Numbered from the stretch's first letter, positions 6,877-14,663 are shown. The stretch is 23,512 nt of DNA from an uncultured Rhodoluna sp. (GCA_937898095.1 CALDKR010000075.1:1-23512); one strand, 5' to 3'. Program-made: numbers and translations. The notes: generated by a model from the sequence alone, not told the origin.

Positions 6877-7764
6877 ATGACCACAGTAAAAATCGCCGGA
6901 GCACCTATTTCTTGGGGCGTTTGTGAGGTGCCAAATTGGGGCCACCAGATGACCCCAGAGAGAGTGCTGAAGGAGATGGCCGAACTTGGTTTGGGCGCCA
7001 CTGAATTTGGCCCGCTCGGATTCTTGCCGGTTGAACCAGCTGATCGGGCCAAGGTTTTGGCAGAGCACGGCATGGAAGCCGTTGGCGGATTCTTTCCGGT
7101 AATCATGCACCAGGCAGATTTTGATCCAATGCCTTCGGTGCTAGCGGAGCTTGAAAGTTATGTTGCCGCCGGTGCCAAGACCCTTGTGCTTTCGGCTGAA
7201 ACCGGCCTAGAAGGCTATGACACCAAGCGCCCAGAGCTTAGCAACGAGGGTTGGGATATCTTCTTTGGCAATCTTGAGAGAATCAAAACCGCAGCTGCAG
7301 AGCGTGGCGTGACTGCCGTTCTGCACCCACACGTTGGCACTATGGTCGAAACCGAGGCCGACGTGAAGAAGGTTCTAGATGGTTCAACCATCAAGTTCTG
7401 CCTCGACACCGGCCACATGATTATTGGCGGCACCGATCCGGTTAAGTTTGCACAAGACCACGCTGATCGTGTCGCGCACTCTCACCTTAAAGATGTCAAC
7501 CTAAAGGTTGCCGACCGAGTGCAGTCTGGCGAAATCACCTACTATCAGGGCATTCTTGAGGGCATGTATGTGCCACTTGGCACCGGAGACGTAGACGTCA
7601 AAGCTATCGTTTCAAGTCTGTTGAAGGCGGGCTATGACGGCTGGTTTGTGCTCGAGCAAGACAACGTAATTAACGCCGAGCCAGGCGCTGGCGAGGGCCC
7701 GTTTGCCGAGGCAAAACAGAGCGTTGAGTTTATTCGTGCGGTTGCCGCCGAGGTTGCCGGCTAA
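6877..7764 (+). CDS. TIM-barrel sugar isomerase/dehydratase, IolE/IolI-like
   Basis: A 295-residue xylose-isomerase-like TIM barrel (AP_endonuc_2). Likely metal or substrate residues lie in typical places: ATEFGPLGFLP (41-51), HPHVG (150-154), CLDTGH (175-180), SHLKD (202-206), PLGTGDVD (233-240) and VLEQD (258-262). The opening AGAPISWGV and the PLGTGD block resemble actinobacterial 2-keto-myo-inositol dehydratase (IolE) and inosose isomerase (IolI) proteins; I cannot separate these two roles. It would act on the keto product of the preceding dehydrogenase, 29 nt upstream. It ends at a strong bidirectional terminator. The N-terminal ATG has only a weak A/G-rich ribosome site (AAAGAAAG). Confidence 0.85.
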   Translation: MTTVKIAGAPISWGVCEVPNWGHQMTPERVLKEMAELGLGATEFGPLGFLPVEPADRAKVLAEHGMEAVGGFFPVIMHQADFDPMPSVLAELESYVAAGAKTLVLSAETGLEGYDTKRPELSNEGWDIFFGNLERIKTAAAERGVTAVLHPHVGTMVETEADVKKVLDGSTIKFCLDTGHMIIGGTDPVKFAQDHADRVAHSHLKDVNLKVADRVQSGEITYYQGILEGMYVPLGTGDVDVKAIVSSLLKAGYDGWFVLEQDNVINAEPGAGEGPFAEAKQSVEFIRAVAAEVAG

Positions 7765-7780
7765 ATAATTTAGGCAAACA

Positions 7781-7812
7781 AAAAACCGCTGGCGCAACGG
7801 CCAGCGGTTTTT
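7781..7812. terminator. Bidirectional terminator between convergent genes
   Basis: A perfect 13-bp stem, AAAAACCGCTGGC (7781-7793) with GCCAGCGGTTTTT (7800-7812), around a 6-nt loop. The A-run on one side and T-run on the other let it work on both strands. It serves the TIM-barrel gene ending at 7764 and the inositol dehydrogenase ending at 7824. Confidence 0.95.
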
Positions 7813-7823
7813 ATTATCTTTCC

Positions 7824-8834
7824 CTATTTAGAAAGGTCTAGTGAGATTGCCTTGCCGGTCTTTGCTGACTCGGTTGCTGCATCAGCGATAACCAATGCTG
7901 CACGGCCATCCTCGAAGGTTGGGTTTAGATTTTTGCCGGTCTGAATGCCCTCAATGAACAAAGCAAGTTCACGACGATATGAATATGCATAGCGCTCTAG
8001 GAAAGCTGGGATGTAAGGGTTGCGGCCTTCGACTGAGCTCTCGTTGTAGAGCTTGACGGTGGTTGGCGAAACGTTGGTTGCCAAAAGCGCACCCTTTGAG
8101 CCGAAAGCCTCTAGGCGCTGATCGTAGCCATAGGCCGCACGGCGAGAGTTGGTGATTGAAACCAGCTCACCCTTTGAGCCGCGCAGAGTGACAACCGCGC
8201 TATCGTAATCGCCGAGGTCTTTGATGTCGTCGCTAAAGGTGTTTTCGCCAGCGGCATAAACCTCGACGATTTCAGGAACAAAGAAGCGAGCCATGTCGAA
8301 ATCGTGAATGGTCATGTCTCTGAAGATTCCGCCAGAAACCGCTAGGTAGTCTTTGCCGGCCGGGCCTGGGTCGCGGCTGATGATGGTCAGCTGCTCAAGG
8401 TTGCCGATCTCACCGTTCTGCACTCGAGTGTGAATCTCGTTGAACTGCTGGTCAAAACGACGGTTAAAGCCAAGGGCCACGATGGTCTTGGCCGAGTTGG
8501 CCTTTTGGCGAAGTGCGTCAACGCGAGTGATGTCAAGGTCGATTGGCTTCTCGCAGAGCACGTGCACGCCGGCGTCGATCGCCGCGTTGATTAGGTCAAC
8601 GTGAGTTGGGGTAGGTGATGCAACCACAACGGCGTCAACTTCGCCCGAGGCAAAAACTTCAGCTGGGTCGTTGGTGAACTTGCCGCCATACTGCCCAGCG
8701 AATTTCTTTGCGCCCTCAACAAAAACGTCGGCGGTGTAAGTAAGTTCGGCGTTTGGGTTTTCGTCGATGCTGATTGCGTGAACCTGGCCAATGCGGCCAG
8801 TGCCCAACAAACCAATGCGAATCTTGTCTGACAT
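7824..8834 (-). CDS. iolG: Inositol 2-dehydrogenase-like oxidoreductase (IolG type)
   Basis: A 336-residue Gfo/Idh/MocA enzyme matching IolG in length and motifs: Rossmann GTGRIG (11-16), catalytic Glu95-Lys96-Pro97 and FRDMTIHDFDMARF (171-184), with Asp173 and His177 at the positions of the catalytic Asp/His pair. IolG oxidises myo-inositol to scyllo-inosose (2-keto-myo-inositol) with NAD+, the first step of inositol catabolism; other cyclitols or sugars remain possible. The ATG at 8834 is chosen over the open frame reaching 9251, because that extension is antisense to the SDR gene and AGAAGG lies just upstream of 8834. The operator TGGAACGTTCCA (8869-8880) sits upstream. No IolB/C/D/J genes are in the window. 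Confidence 0.87.
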   Translation of the reverse strand: MSDKIRIGLLGTGRIGQVHAISIDENPNAELTYTADVFVEGAKKFAGQYGGKFTNDPAEVFASGEVDAVVVASPTPTHVDLINAAIDAGVHVLCEKPIDLDITRVDALRQKANSAKTIVALGFNRRFDQQFNEIHTRVQNGEIGNLEQLTIISRDPGPAGKDYLAVSGGIFRDMTIHDFDMARFFVPEIVEVYAAGENTFSDDIKDLGDYDSAVVTLRGSKGELVSITNSRRAAYGYDQRLEAFGSKGALLATNVSPTTVKLYNESSVEGRNPYIPAFLERYAYSYRRELALFIEGIQTGKNLNPTFEDGRAALVIADAATESAKTGKAISLDLSK

Positions 8835-8868
8835 CAGTGTTGACCTTCTAAAAATTGACGGGAAATTC

Positions 8869-8880
8869 TGGAACGTTCCA
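8869..8880. promoter_or_regulatory. LacI-type operator TGGAACGTTCCA between divergent genes
   Basis: A perfect 12-bp palindrome in the 102-bp gap between iolG (minus) and the SDR gene (plus). It is identical to the site at 5603-5614. It could repress both directions. On the plus strand TGCTAATGT (8882-8890) resembles an extended -10; no clear -35 was found on either strand. Confidence 0.85.
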
Positions 8881-8936
8881 ATGCTAATGTAAGAACAAAC
8901 TCGCAAACAGGCATTTGCAAAAAAATAGGTAACGAT

Positions 8937-9890
8937 ATGGCAAAAATCGCAATCACCGGATCGACCGGTTTCGTCGGTGGCAACATTGCCAAGGTGCTGC
9001 AACTTAAGGGTCACCAGGTTGTCGGCCTGATTCGCCGCGAGCCGGCTTCGCCGCTTCCGTGGGCCACCGAGCTGGTTGATTTTGACAGCGTTGAATCCAT
9101 TGCCAACGGTTTGTCGGGTGTCGACGCGGTGGTGCACTGCGCCATCGCCAATGACTTTAACCGGCTGGTCGACGACCGCGAATTTGCCTATGACGCCTTT
9201 GTCGGCCTCACCAAGCGAGTCACCCTGGCGGCCAACTTTCAAGGCGCGCAAACCATTTTGATTTCAACCGACTGGATCATGGATGGCGCAGGCCACCTTG
9301 AGCCAGAGACCAACCCGGGCAACTCGATCAACTTCTATGGCTACCTCAAAGGCCTGAGTGAGCAGGTTATTCGTGACCTTGCCGACCAAGGTGCCGTGTG
9401 CCGAATCGCTGGGGTGATGGGTCGCCACCAAACCGCGTCCGAGGGCCCTCGCAAACAGGATGTTGGTTTTGGCTACTTTGTTTATTCACTGGTTGAGGCA
9501 CTTTCGCGCGGCGATGAGTTCACTGTCTGGACCGGCCCGAATGTGAACCAAATTACGTCGCCATCGTTGGCTGCTGAAATCGGCGCGCAGCTTGCTCGCG
9601 TTATAGAGCTTGGTGCCACCGGCACTTTTCACCTAGTCGGTGACGATGCAATTGGCCGCGTTGAATTAGCCGAGCGTGTTTGTGAGATTTTTAACCTGGA
9701 TAAGTCGCTTCTGCGACAGGGCCTGCCACCCGAGAGCGAGCTGTTCCCAGCCCCGGTTCCGGTGGACAGTTCGCTGGCTAATCGACACACCAAGACGGTT
9801 CTCAATCTTGGGCCTACCAGCCTCGATGATTTGTTGCGCGCATTTAAGCGTGAGCTTGAAACCGGTGAATTGGGTTATCTAACCAACTAG
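8937..9890 (+). CDS. RmlD-like extended SDR (NAD(P)-dependent sugar reductase/epimerase)
   Basis: A 317-residue extended short-chain dehydrogenase. The nucleotide-binding loop GSTGFVG spans 8-14, ISTDWIMDG (109-117) matches the dTDP-4-dehydrorhamnose reductase signature, and the catalytic pair is YxxxK at Tyr134/Lys138. RmlD proper acts on nucleotide sugars, but no other rhamnose gene is present. Here the enzyme shares an operator with iolG and more probably reduces, oxidises or epimerises a sugar or cyclitol in the same pathway. The ribosome site is weak (AGGT seven bases upstream). The gene ends 27 nt before the convergent Hyi-like gene. The codons are distinctly G+C-rich compared with the P450 region. 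Confidence 0.85.
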   Translation: MAKIAITGSTGFVGGNIAKVLQLKGHQVVGLIRREPASPLPWATELVDFDSVESIANGLSGVDAVVHCAIANDFNRLVDDREFAYDAFVGLTKRVTLAANFQGAQTILISTDWIMDGAGHLEPETNPGNSINFYGYLKGLSEQVIRDLADQGAVCRIAGVMGRHQTASEGPRKQDVGFGYFVYSLVEALSRGDEFTVWTGPNVNQITSPSLAAEIGAQLARVIELGATGTFHLVGDDAIGRVELAERVCEIFNLDKSLLRQGLPPESELFPAPVPVDSSLANRHTKTVLNLGPTSLDDLLRAFKRELETGELGYLTN

Positions 9891-9917
9891 ATTTACTTTG
9901 CCCGGGTGCAAATACCT

Positions 9918-10694
9918 CTAGGCAAAAGCGGCGGCAAAAGAATCTAGCGCCTTGCCGCTGTCACCCGATGCCCAGCCCTCAAGGCCGACAACTCCGGTGT
10001 AGTTCATGGCCTTTAGCTCGGTGGCAATTCTCGAATAATTGATTTCGCCGGTGCCAGGCTCCATGCGACCCGGCACATCGGCCACCTGAATCTCGCCAAT
10101 CAAATTGAACGCACGGCGAACCAGCTCAACCAAGTTGCCCTCGCCGATTTGCGCGTGATACAGGTCAAGATTGATTCGCATGTGTGGGTTGTCGACCGAC
10201 TCAATAAGAGTGATGACATCGGCAGCCTTGGCAAACGGAGTGCCCGGATGGTCAACCGCGAGGTTCAGGTTTTCGAGCATAAAAACTTTGTTGTGCTTGG
10301 CGCCCAAGTCAGCCAAGCGGGCCAAGGTGTCGCGCGCCTTTAGCCAGTCGGCGCCGGTTACGACCTGCTTCTGTTTGATTGCCTGGCCATTTGAGTCAAG
10401 ACCGGTGCCGTGCAGGTTGAGTCTCGGGCAGTCGATGATTTTCGATGCCTCGATCGATTGGGCAGCTGTTTCGAGCAGGCGGGCGATGCCATCGGCCTCG
10501 AGCAAATCGCCCTCGATGTATCCGGTCATTGAACCAAATGAGGCGCCGGTGGCGGCTAACGCGTTCAGATCTTTGGTTGGCCAGCCCCAAATCTCAACTT
10601 CGAATCCGCGCTCGTGAATGGCGCGCACGCGGTCGATGAAATCAAGTTCGGTGAAGAGCATTTCGGCAGAGGCCGCCAGGCGATACGAAGTCAT
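9918..10694 (-). CDS. Hydroxypyruvate isomerase-like TIM-barrel protein
   Basis: A 258-residue TIM barrel with the diagnostic blocks of hydroxypyruvate isomerase (Hyi/OtnI group): LNLHGTGL (92-99), LENLN (140-144), LDLYHAQIGEGN (176-187) and QVADVPGRMEPGTGEINY (203-220). Glu141 and Glu239 correspond to the two catalytic glutamates known in E. coli Hyi. Hyi interconverts hydroxypyruvate and tartronate semialdehyde; the related OtnI acts on 2-oxo-tetronate. In this setting it may handle a short keto-acid from cyclitol or sugar breakdown, or another ketose. It is transcribed towards the SDR gene with no clear terminator between. The ribosome site is weak. Confidence 0.85.
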   Translation of the reverse strand: MTSYRLAASAEMLFTELDFIDRVRAIHERGFEVEIWGWPTKDLNALAATGASFGSMTGYIEGDLLEADGIARLLETAAQSIEASKIIDCPRLNLHGTGLDSNGQAIKQKQVVTGADWLKARDTLARLADLGAKHNKVFMLENLNLAVDHPGTPFAKAADVITLIESVDNPHMRINLDLYHAQIGEGNLVELVRRAFNLIGEIQVADVPGRMEPGTGEINYSRIATELKAMNYTGVVGLEGWASGDSGKALDSFAAAFA

Positions 10695-10896
10695 GGCGAA
10701 ACTCTAATTGAATTTGAGAGAGCTAGGTGCGCTTCAAAAAATGTCCGAATATTCTCGAGGGCTAAGCTTGTTTAGTAATTGGTCCTAGCGACTGGGTACA
10801 AATGACCGGAAAGCCAGACAACACCCCACTCCAAGAGACGGCCAATCACTAGTCATCAGGCTGGCTACAAAACCTAAATCCGATTATTCAAATTCA
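10695..10896. other. Divergent intergenic region with no clear signal
   Basis: The 202-bp spacer lies between the Hyi-like gene (minus) and LacI-2 (plus). It must hold two promoters, but none is convincing. A 6-bp AGCCAG (10812-10817)/CTGGCT (10861-10866) pairing with a 43-nt loop is the only structure noted and is weak. No LacI-type palindrome of the three local kinds was found. The LacI-2 frame stays open for 36 codons upstream of 10897 but contains no ATG or GTG. Confidence 0.4.
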
Positions 10897-11910
10897 ATGA
10901 CAAAGAAGAAAACACCCGTCACACTCGAAGACGTTGCAGCCGCTACGGGCTTTTCCCGCGCGCTCGTCTCTATCGTCATGCGAAATGCACCAGGCGCATC
11001 AGATAAGACTCGTGAATTGGTCATGGCCAAGGCAAAAGAGTTGGGTTACCGGCCTGATATTCGGGCTCGAGCGCTCGCAAGCACAGATTCAAGAATAATT
11101 GGTGTCGTTTTTGGAGTAGCGGGATCTTTTCATTTGAAGCTACTTGACGGGCTCTATACGGCCGCCGACAAGCACCGATACTCCTTAGTTTTGAGCGCTG
11201 TAACACCTGCGCGAAATGAAACCAAGGCTGTGTCCGGCCTTCTCGACTTTCGACTTGCCGGATTGATCATGCTCGGCCCAGCAAAGGCAAAACCAATTTT
11301 TGCGGGCCACCTTCCTATTGCCGTTGTGGGTTGGCAGGTATCGGAGCCAGCCGTGGACAGTATTCAAACTTCATATGATTCAGGAATGCAACTAGCCGTC
11401 AGGCACCTAGTCGACCTTGGCCATACGTCTATAGCGCATATTGATGGCGGCTCAGGTTTGATTGCCACTGCACGCACCAACAGCTACAAGAAAGCTATGA
11501 GCGCCTCTGGGTTAGAGGATTACATTCAAGTAATTTCAGGTGGCGAGGACTCCATTGATGGTCAAAAGGCAGCGGACTACGTGCTGCAACTTGCAATTCG
11601 CCCGACCGCAATTATTGCGTACAACGACGACGTAGCTATCGCCGCCTCAACACACTTTGCCTACGCAGGCCTTTCTGTGCCAAACGACATCTCTCTAATC
11701 GGCTGGGATGATTCCGATGCCGCGGCCCTTTCGGAGATTCCGCTGACGTCAGTGAGGCAAGAGCCAGAGCAGCTAGCCAAGTTGGCTTTTGAGAGGATTT
11801 TGGCACGCATCGAAAACCCCGAGCAGGATTTTGGGCCTGCAGTCCTAGAGCCGACACTCGTTATTCGGCGAAGTACCGGAAAATTGCAAAATAATTTAAG
11901 AATCATTTGA
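10897..11910 (+). CDS. LacI-family transcriptional regulator 2 (P450 cassette repressor)
   Basis: A 337-residue LacI/GalR repressor. The helix-turn-helix is TLEDVAAATGFSRALVSIVM (residues 9-28), the hinge is PDIRARALAS (53-62), and the sensor domain ends with ISLIGWDDSDAAALSEIPLTSV, the usual family pattern. Residues aligned with LacI Tyr17/Gln18/Arg22 are Arg21, Ala22 and Ile26, different from the other two regulators here. No Shine-Dalgarno sequence precedes the ATG, so the message may be leaderless or poorly translated. Its stop codon overlaps the -35 of the P450 promoter, and an 18-bp palindrome lies 37 bp downstream of the gene. This makes it the probable local repressor of the P450 operon. 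The gene is more A+T-rich than the genes to its left. Confidence 0.9.
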   Translation: MTKKKTPVTLEDVAAATGFSRALVSIVMRNAPGASDKTRELVMAKAKELGYRPDIRARALASTDSRIIGVVFGVAGSFHLKLLDGLYTAADKHRYSLVLSAVTPARNETKAVSGLLDFRLAGLIMLGPAKAKPIFAGHLPIAVVGWQVSEPAVDSIQTSYDSGMQLAVRHLVDLGHTSIAHIDGGSGLIATARTNSYKKAMSASGLEDYIQVISGGEDSIDGQKAADYVLQLAIRPTAIIAYNDDVAIAASTHFAYAGLSVPNDISLIGWDDSDAAALSEIPLTSVRQEPEQLAKLAFERILARIENPEQDFGPAVLEPTLVIRRSTGKLQNNLRII

Positions 11911-11935
11911 CAAAGTAATTCATAACTTGTATTTT
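11907..11935 (+). promoter_or_regulatory. Promoter of the P450 operon
   Basis: A consensus -35 TTGACA (11907-11912), a 17-bp spacer and TATTTT (11930-11935). The -35 overlaps the LacI-2 stop codon. The operator starts 12 bp after the -10, so it covers the early transcribed region. This is the strongest promoter-like sequence in the window. Confidence 0.8.
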
Positions 11936-11946
11936 TTTAGCAGCTC

Positions 11947-11964
11947 AACTAGAGCGCTCTAGTT
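11947..11964. promoter_or_regulatory. LacI-type operator of the P450 operon
   Basis: AACTAGAGCGCTCTAGTT is a perfect 18-bp palindrome with the central CG typical of LacI-family sites. It lies between the -10 (11930-11935) and the ribosome site AAGGAT (11968-11973). Its core, TAGAGCGCTCTA, differs from TGGAGCGCTCCA at 17248 only at the second base of each arm. Confidence 0.85.
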
Positions 11965-11978
11965 TTTAAGGATTTGGT

Positions 11979-13199
11979 ATGAACAACGACAAAGTGGTCT
12001 CTGAATACAACCCTTTTGATCCAACTTTCTACACTGACAACCCATGGGGCACATACGCATGGATGCGCAATGAGCAGCCTGTTTACCACAGCAAACAGTG
12101 GGGTTGGTATGCACTAACTAGATTCGACGACGTCGCTATGGCGGCTTTAGACTCTGACACCTTTAGAAACTTTGAAGGAATGGACATCGACGCGACGGGC
12201 GAACAAACAAATGCCGGCAACTTTGCTTACATGGACAACCCTCAACATGATCAGGTTCGCAGAATTGTGCAGCCATTTTTTCAACCCGCGGCGGTAGCTA
12301 AGCGCTCACACCCGATACGTCAGGCCGTGCGTGATCTCGTTGACAAATGGAAAAATACTGGTGAAGTTGACATAGCTCAGGAGCTCGCATGGCCGCTTCC
12401 GTTCGATGTTTTCTTCAATCTCCTTGGCTTGCCATCTGTGCATGATGAGAAATTTGCGGAACTAGAGAAGTGGACTCACCAACTAAAACACCGCGAGCCG
12501 AACAGCCCCGAGTTAACGCCTATATCTAGGGCTGCAGCGCAAAACATCAGAGGCTACTTCAAAGAGCTAATCGACGACCGCCGAAAGAATCCAAGTGATG
12601 ACCTTCTGACGCACATTGTGAATGCAGAAATTGAAGGCAAACCTTTTATTGAAGGAGAAGTGACCGAAGACTCCGAAGTTCTAGGCCTACTAACCTTACT
12701 TTTCTTGGGCGGAGTCGAATCAACCGCAGGACTTATCGGATCAGTCTTCAAACTTCTAGCGGAAAACCCAGAACAACGCGCACTCGTTTTGGCAGATCCT
12801 AGACGCGTATCTGACGCTATTGAAGAAACTTTGCGCTGGTCATCCCCGCTGCAGGAAACTGCTCGAACGGCAATTCGAGACGTTGAGTTGCATGGAACCG
12901 TGATTCCGGCCGGTAGCCGCGTCGTTTTGGTCACCGGTGCAGCTAACCGAGACGAACGACAGTTTGAAAAACCAGATGTGTTCGACATTTCCCGGGGCAA
13001 GTTCCGCCACTTTGGATTTGGCGAGGGGTTGCACCGCTGTCTGGGCGCCCCATTGGCACGTCTGGAGGCATCAATTGTTCTCGAAGAAGTGCTCCCAATA
13101 ATTGGCGAGTATGAGCTATCTCAACCAGCAACGTTCTATCCAAGTTCACCGAACATGTACGTTTGGAAAAACGTGCCTATTAGATTCAACGTTGCGTAA
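11979..13199 (+). CDS. Cytochrome P450 monooxygenase
   Basis: A 406-residue soluble bacterial class-I-type P450. It has the C-helix region MDNPQHDQVRRIVQPFF (85-101), an I-helix LFLGGVESTAG (241-251), the K-helix ExxR at Glu283-Arg286, and the heme-binding loop FGEGLHRCLG (347-356) with Cys354 as the iron ligand. It inserts one oxygen atom from O2 and needs two electrons. The electron chain is most likely the flavodoxin and reductase encoded downstream. At the position of the conserved I-helix Thr (Thr252 of P450cam) it carries Ser248, with Glu247 before it. AAGGAT lies five bases upstream of the ATG. The substrate is unknown; the sugar-pathway surroundings suggest oxidation or O-dealkylation of a sugar- or cyclitol-linked compound. 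Confidence 0.96.
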   Translation: MNNDKVVSEYNPFDPTFYTDNPWGTYAWMRNEQPVYHSKQWGWYALTRFDDVAMAALDSDTFRNFEGMDIDATGEQTNAGNFAYMDNPQHDQVRRIVQPFFQPAAVAKRSHPIRQAVRDLVDKWKNTGEVDIAQELAWPLPFDVFFNLLGLPSVHDEKFAELEKWTHQLKHREPNSPELTPISRAAAQNIRGYFKELIDDRRKNPSDDLLTHIVNAEIEGKPFIEGEVTEDSEVLGLLTLLFLGGVESTAGLIGSVFKLLAENPEQRALVLADPRRVSDAIEETLRWSSPLQETARTAIRDVELHGTVIPAGSRVVLVTGAANRDERQFEKPDVFDISRGKFRHFGFGEGLHRCLGAPLARLEASIVLEEVLPIIGEYELSQPATFYPSSPNMYVWKNVPIRFNVA

Positions 13200-13201
13200 T
13201 A

Positions 13202-14182
13202 ATGGGCCCCATATCTGAAGTCGCCGGCTGGCAGGACCTATCTGATAATTTGCCACTAGGCAATGGCTGGATGCATTCAGGCATCGCGGTTAATGAGAAC
13301 GGCACAATCTATTGCGCTCATCCAGAGGGCAATGCACTAGTCGCGATAAAACCAAATGGCGAAACGCAGGTTATCCGGACTGCCTTGACTGAGCATCATG
13401 CAATTCAGTTGTGCTCAGATGGCTCTGAACTCGCAATTGCGGATCCTGGCCACCGTATGTACTTCAATGTCGAGACATCAGACTACGAAGGGCATCAGGG
13501 TGCCGGACGGGCAGTCATTATTGACTCGAGCACTGGCCAAATCAATCTTGAACTTAAGCAACCAAGCATCGAAGCGTATAGAGAGGTCTCCTGGAGCCCT
13601 ACCTCCATAGCCGTAGATGATTCGCTTGACGGCGCCTCTGATATTTGGGTGGCCGATGGCTATGCAACAAGTTTGATTCACAAATTTTCTGCTGAAGGTA
13701 AGTACCTTTTCTCGATTGATGGCAAAGAATCAGGCACAAAATTTGACTGCCCACATGGAATAACAATCATCAGGCTTGGCAACACTTTCAATCTTTTCGT
13801 AGCGGATCGCGCAAATCACAGGATTGTTGTTTTGAACGAAACCGGCAACTACGTCAAGGATTTTGGGGCCGAGTTCCTAGACAGCCCATCGTCGATTGCT
13901 CGAGTGGGCGATCACATTTTTGTCACTGAACTATTTGGCGGAGTTGCTGAATTCTCGCTAGAGGGAAAATTCATTCGAACTCTAGAAAAAGCCAGAACCC
14001 GTTCTCAGGAAGAAGCAAAGTGGCCAAATAGCCCAGACTCAAGTGGACTATCAACGCGGCCGCAAGTTTCCCCGGGAGAGTTCAATAGCCCTCATGGGAT
14101 AAGCGAATTCAACGGCAGGCTTTACGTCACTGAATGGTTTATTGGTGGCCGACTCCTATGCATCGACCCAAGCATTATTTAG
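13202..14182 (+). CDS. NHL-repeat/SMP-30-like six-bladed beta-propeller protein
   Basis: A 326-residue protein with repeated blades of the NHL type, for example PHGITII with NLFVADRANHRIVVLNETGNYVKDFG-like spacing (~residues 183-222), DIWVADGYATSLIHKFSAEGKYLFS (~147-171) and a final PHGISEFNGRLYVTEWF blade. Related propellers include peptidyl-alpha-hydroxyglycine lyases, SMP-30/gluconolactonases and pure binding proteins; I cannot choose among these. No signal peptide is seen, so it is probably cytoplasmic. Its ATG follows the P450 stop by two bases and no separate ribosome site is possible outside the P450 gene, so it is translationally coupled. A hydrolase or lyase acting on the unstable P450 product (a lactone or hemiacetal) would fit the position, as inference. 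Confidence 0.82.
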   Translation: MGPISEVAGWQDLSDNLPLGNGWMHSGIAVNENGTIYCAHPEGNALVAIKPNGETQVIRTALTEHHAIQLCSDGSELAIADPGHRMYFNVETSDYEGHQGAGRAVIIDSSTGQINLELKQPSIEAYREVSWSPTSIAVDDSLDGASDIWVADGYATSLIHKFSAEGKYLFSIDGKESGTKFDCPHGITIIRLGNTFNLFVADRANHRIVVLNETGNYVKDFGAEFLDSPSSIARVGDHIFVTELFGGVAEFSLEGKFIRTLEKARTRSQEEAKWPNSPDSSGLSTRPQVSPGEFNSPHGISEFNGRLYVTEWFIGGRLLCIDPSII

Positions 14183-14209
14183 AACCACATAGCCAACGAA
14201 GGAATATCA

Positions 14210-14653
14210 ATGAAAATCAACATCCTATTCGGAACAGAATCCGGCGGCGGAGAATTAACGGCGGAAGATATTGCCCAGTCATTGTCGGCACTTCACGAAA
14301 CCAATATTCAGAATATGTCTGACACAGATGTGAAAACCCTGGACAAAGACTCTTTCTACATAATGATTTGTTCCACTTATGGCGAAGGTGAGCTGCCATA
14401 CAGCGCCCAACCGTTTTATAAAGCCCTGCTTAGTGACAAGCCCGACTTGACCGGTTTTAGATACGCGATGTTCGGTCGTGGCGACTCTGCCTACCTGAAG
14501 ACCTACAGCCGAGGGAGTGAAATTATCGACGAAGCCCTTTCTGCACTTGGCGCCACTCGGATTGGCGAATACGGTCGTCATGATGCGTCGGATATGTCGG
14601 TCACTGATGAACTTGCAGTGACTTGGGCCAACTCAATTGTCGAAAATATCTAG
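14210..14653 (+). CDS. Flavodoxin (FMN electron carrier)
   Basis: A 147-residue single-domain flavodoxin of the short MioC/P450-reductase-FMN-domain type. The FMN phosphate loop is FGTESGGGELTAEDIA (7-22), the isoalloxazine loops are CSTYGEGELP (54-63) and MFGRGDSAYLKTY (87-99), and SAQPFYKALL matches the cytochrome P450 reductase FMN domain. It probably carries single electrons from the reductase encoded next to the P450. GAAGGA precedes the ATG by six bases. No [2Fe-2S], [3Fe-4S] or [4Fe-4S] ferredoxin motif is encoded in the operon, so this appears to be the sole dedicated carrier. P450cin with its flavodoxin cindoxin is a known precedent for such use. Confidence 0.92.
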   Translation: MKINILFGTESGGGELTAEDIAQSLSALHETNIQNMSDTDVKTLDKDSFYIMICSTYGEGELPYSAQPFYKALLSDKPDLTGFRYAMFGRGDSAYLKTYSRGSEIIDEALSALGATRIGEYGRHDASDMSVTDELAVTWANSIVENI

Positions 14654-14663
14654 GCAGGAAATC

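Noticed and set aside
8835..9251. Upstream extension of the IolG-like gene
   Set aside because: Antisense to the SDR gene and crosses the operator; the Rossmann fold begins directly after the Met at 8834.
9897..9912. TTTGC/GCAAA hairpin between the SDR and Hyi-like genes
   Set aside because: Only five pairs and no T-run; too weak to call a terminator.
12554..13000. 148-codon minus-strand ORF inside the P450 gene
   Set aside because: Shadow of a gene with a full set of P450 motifs; no independent support.
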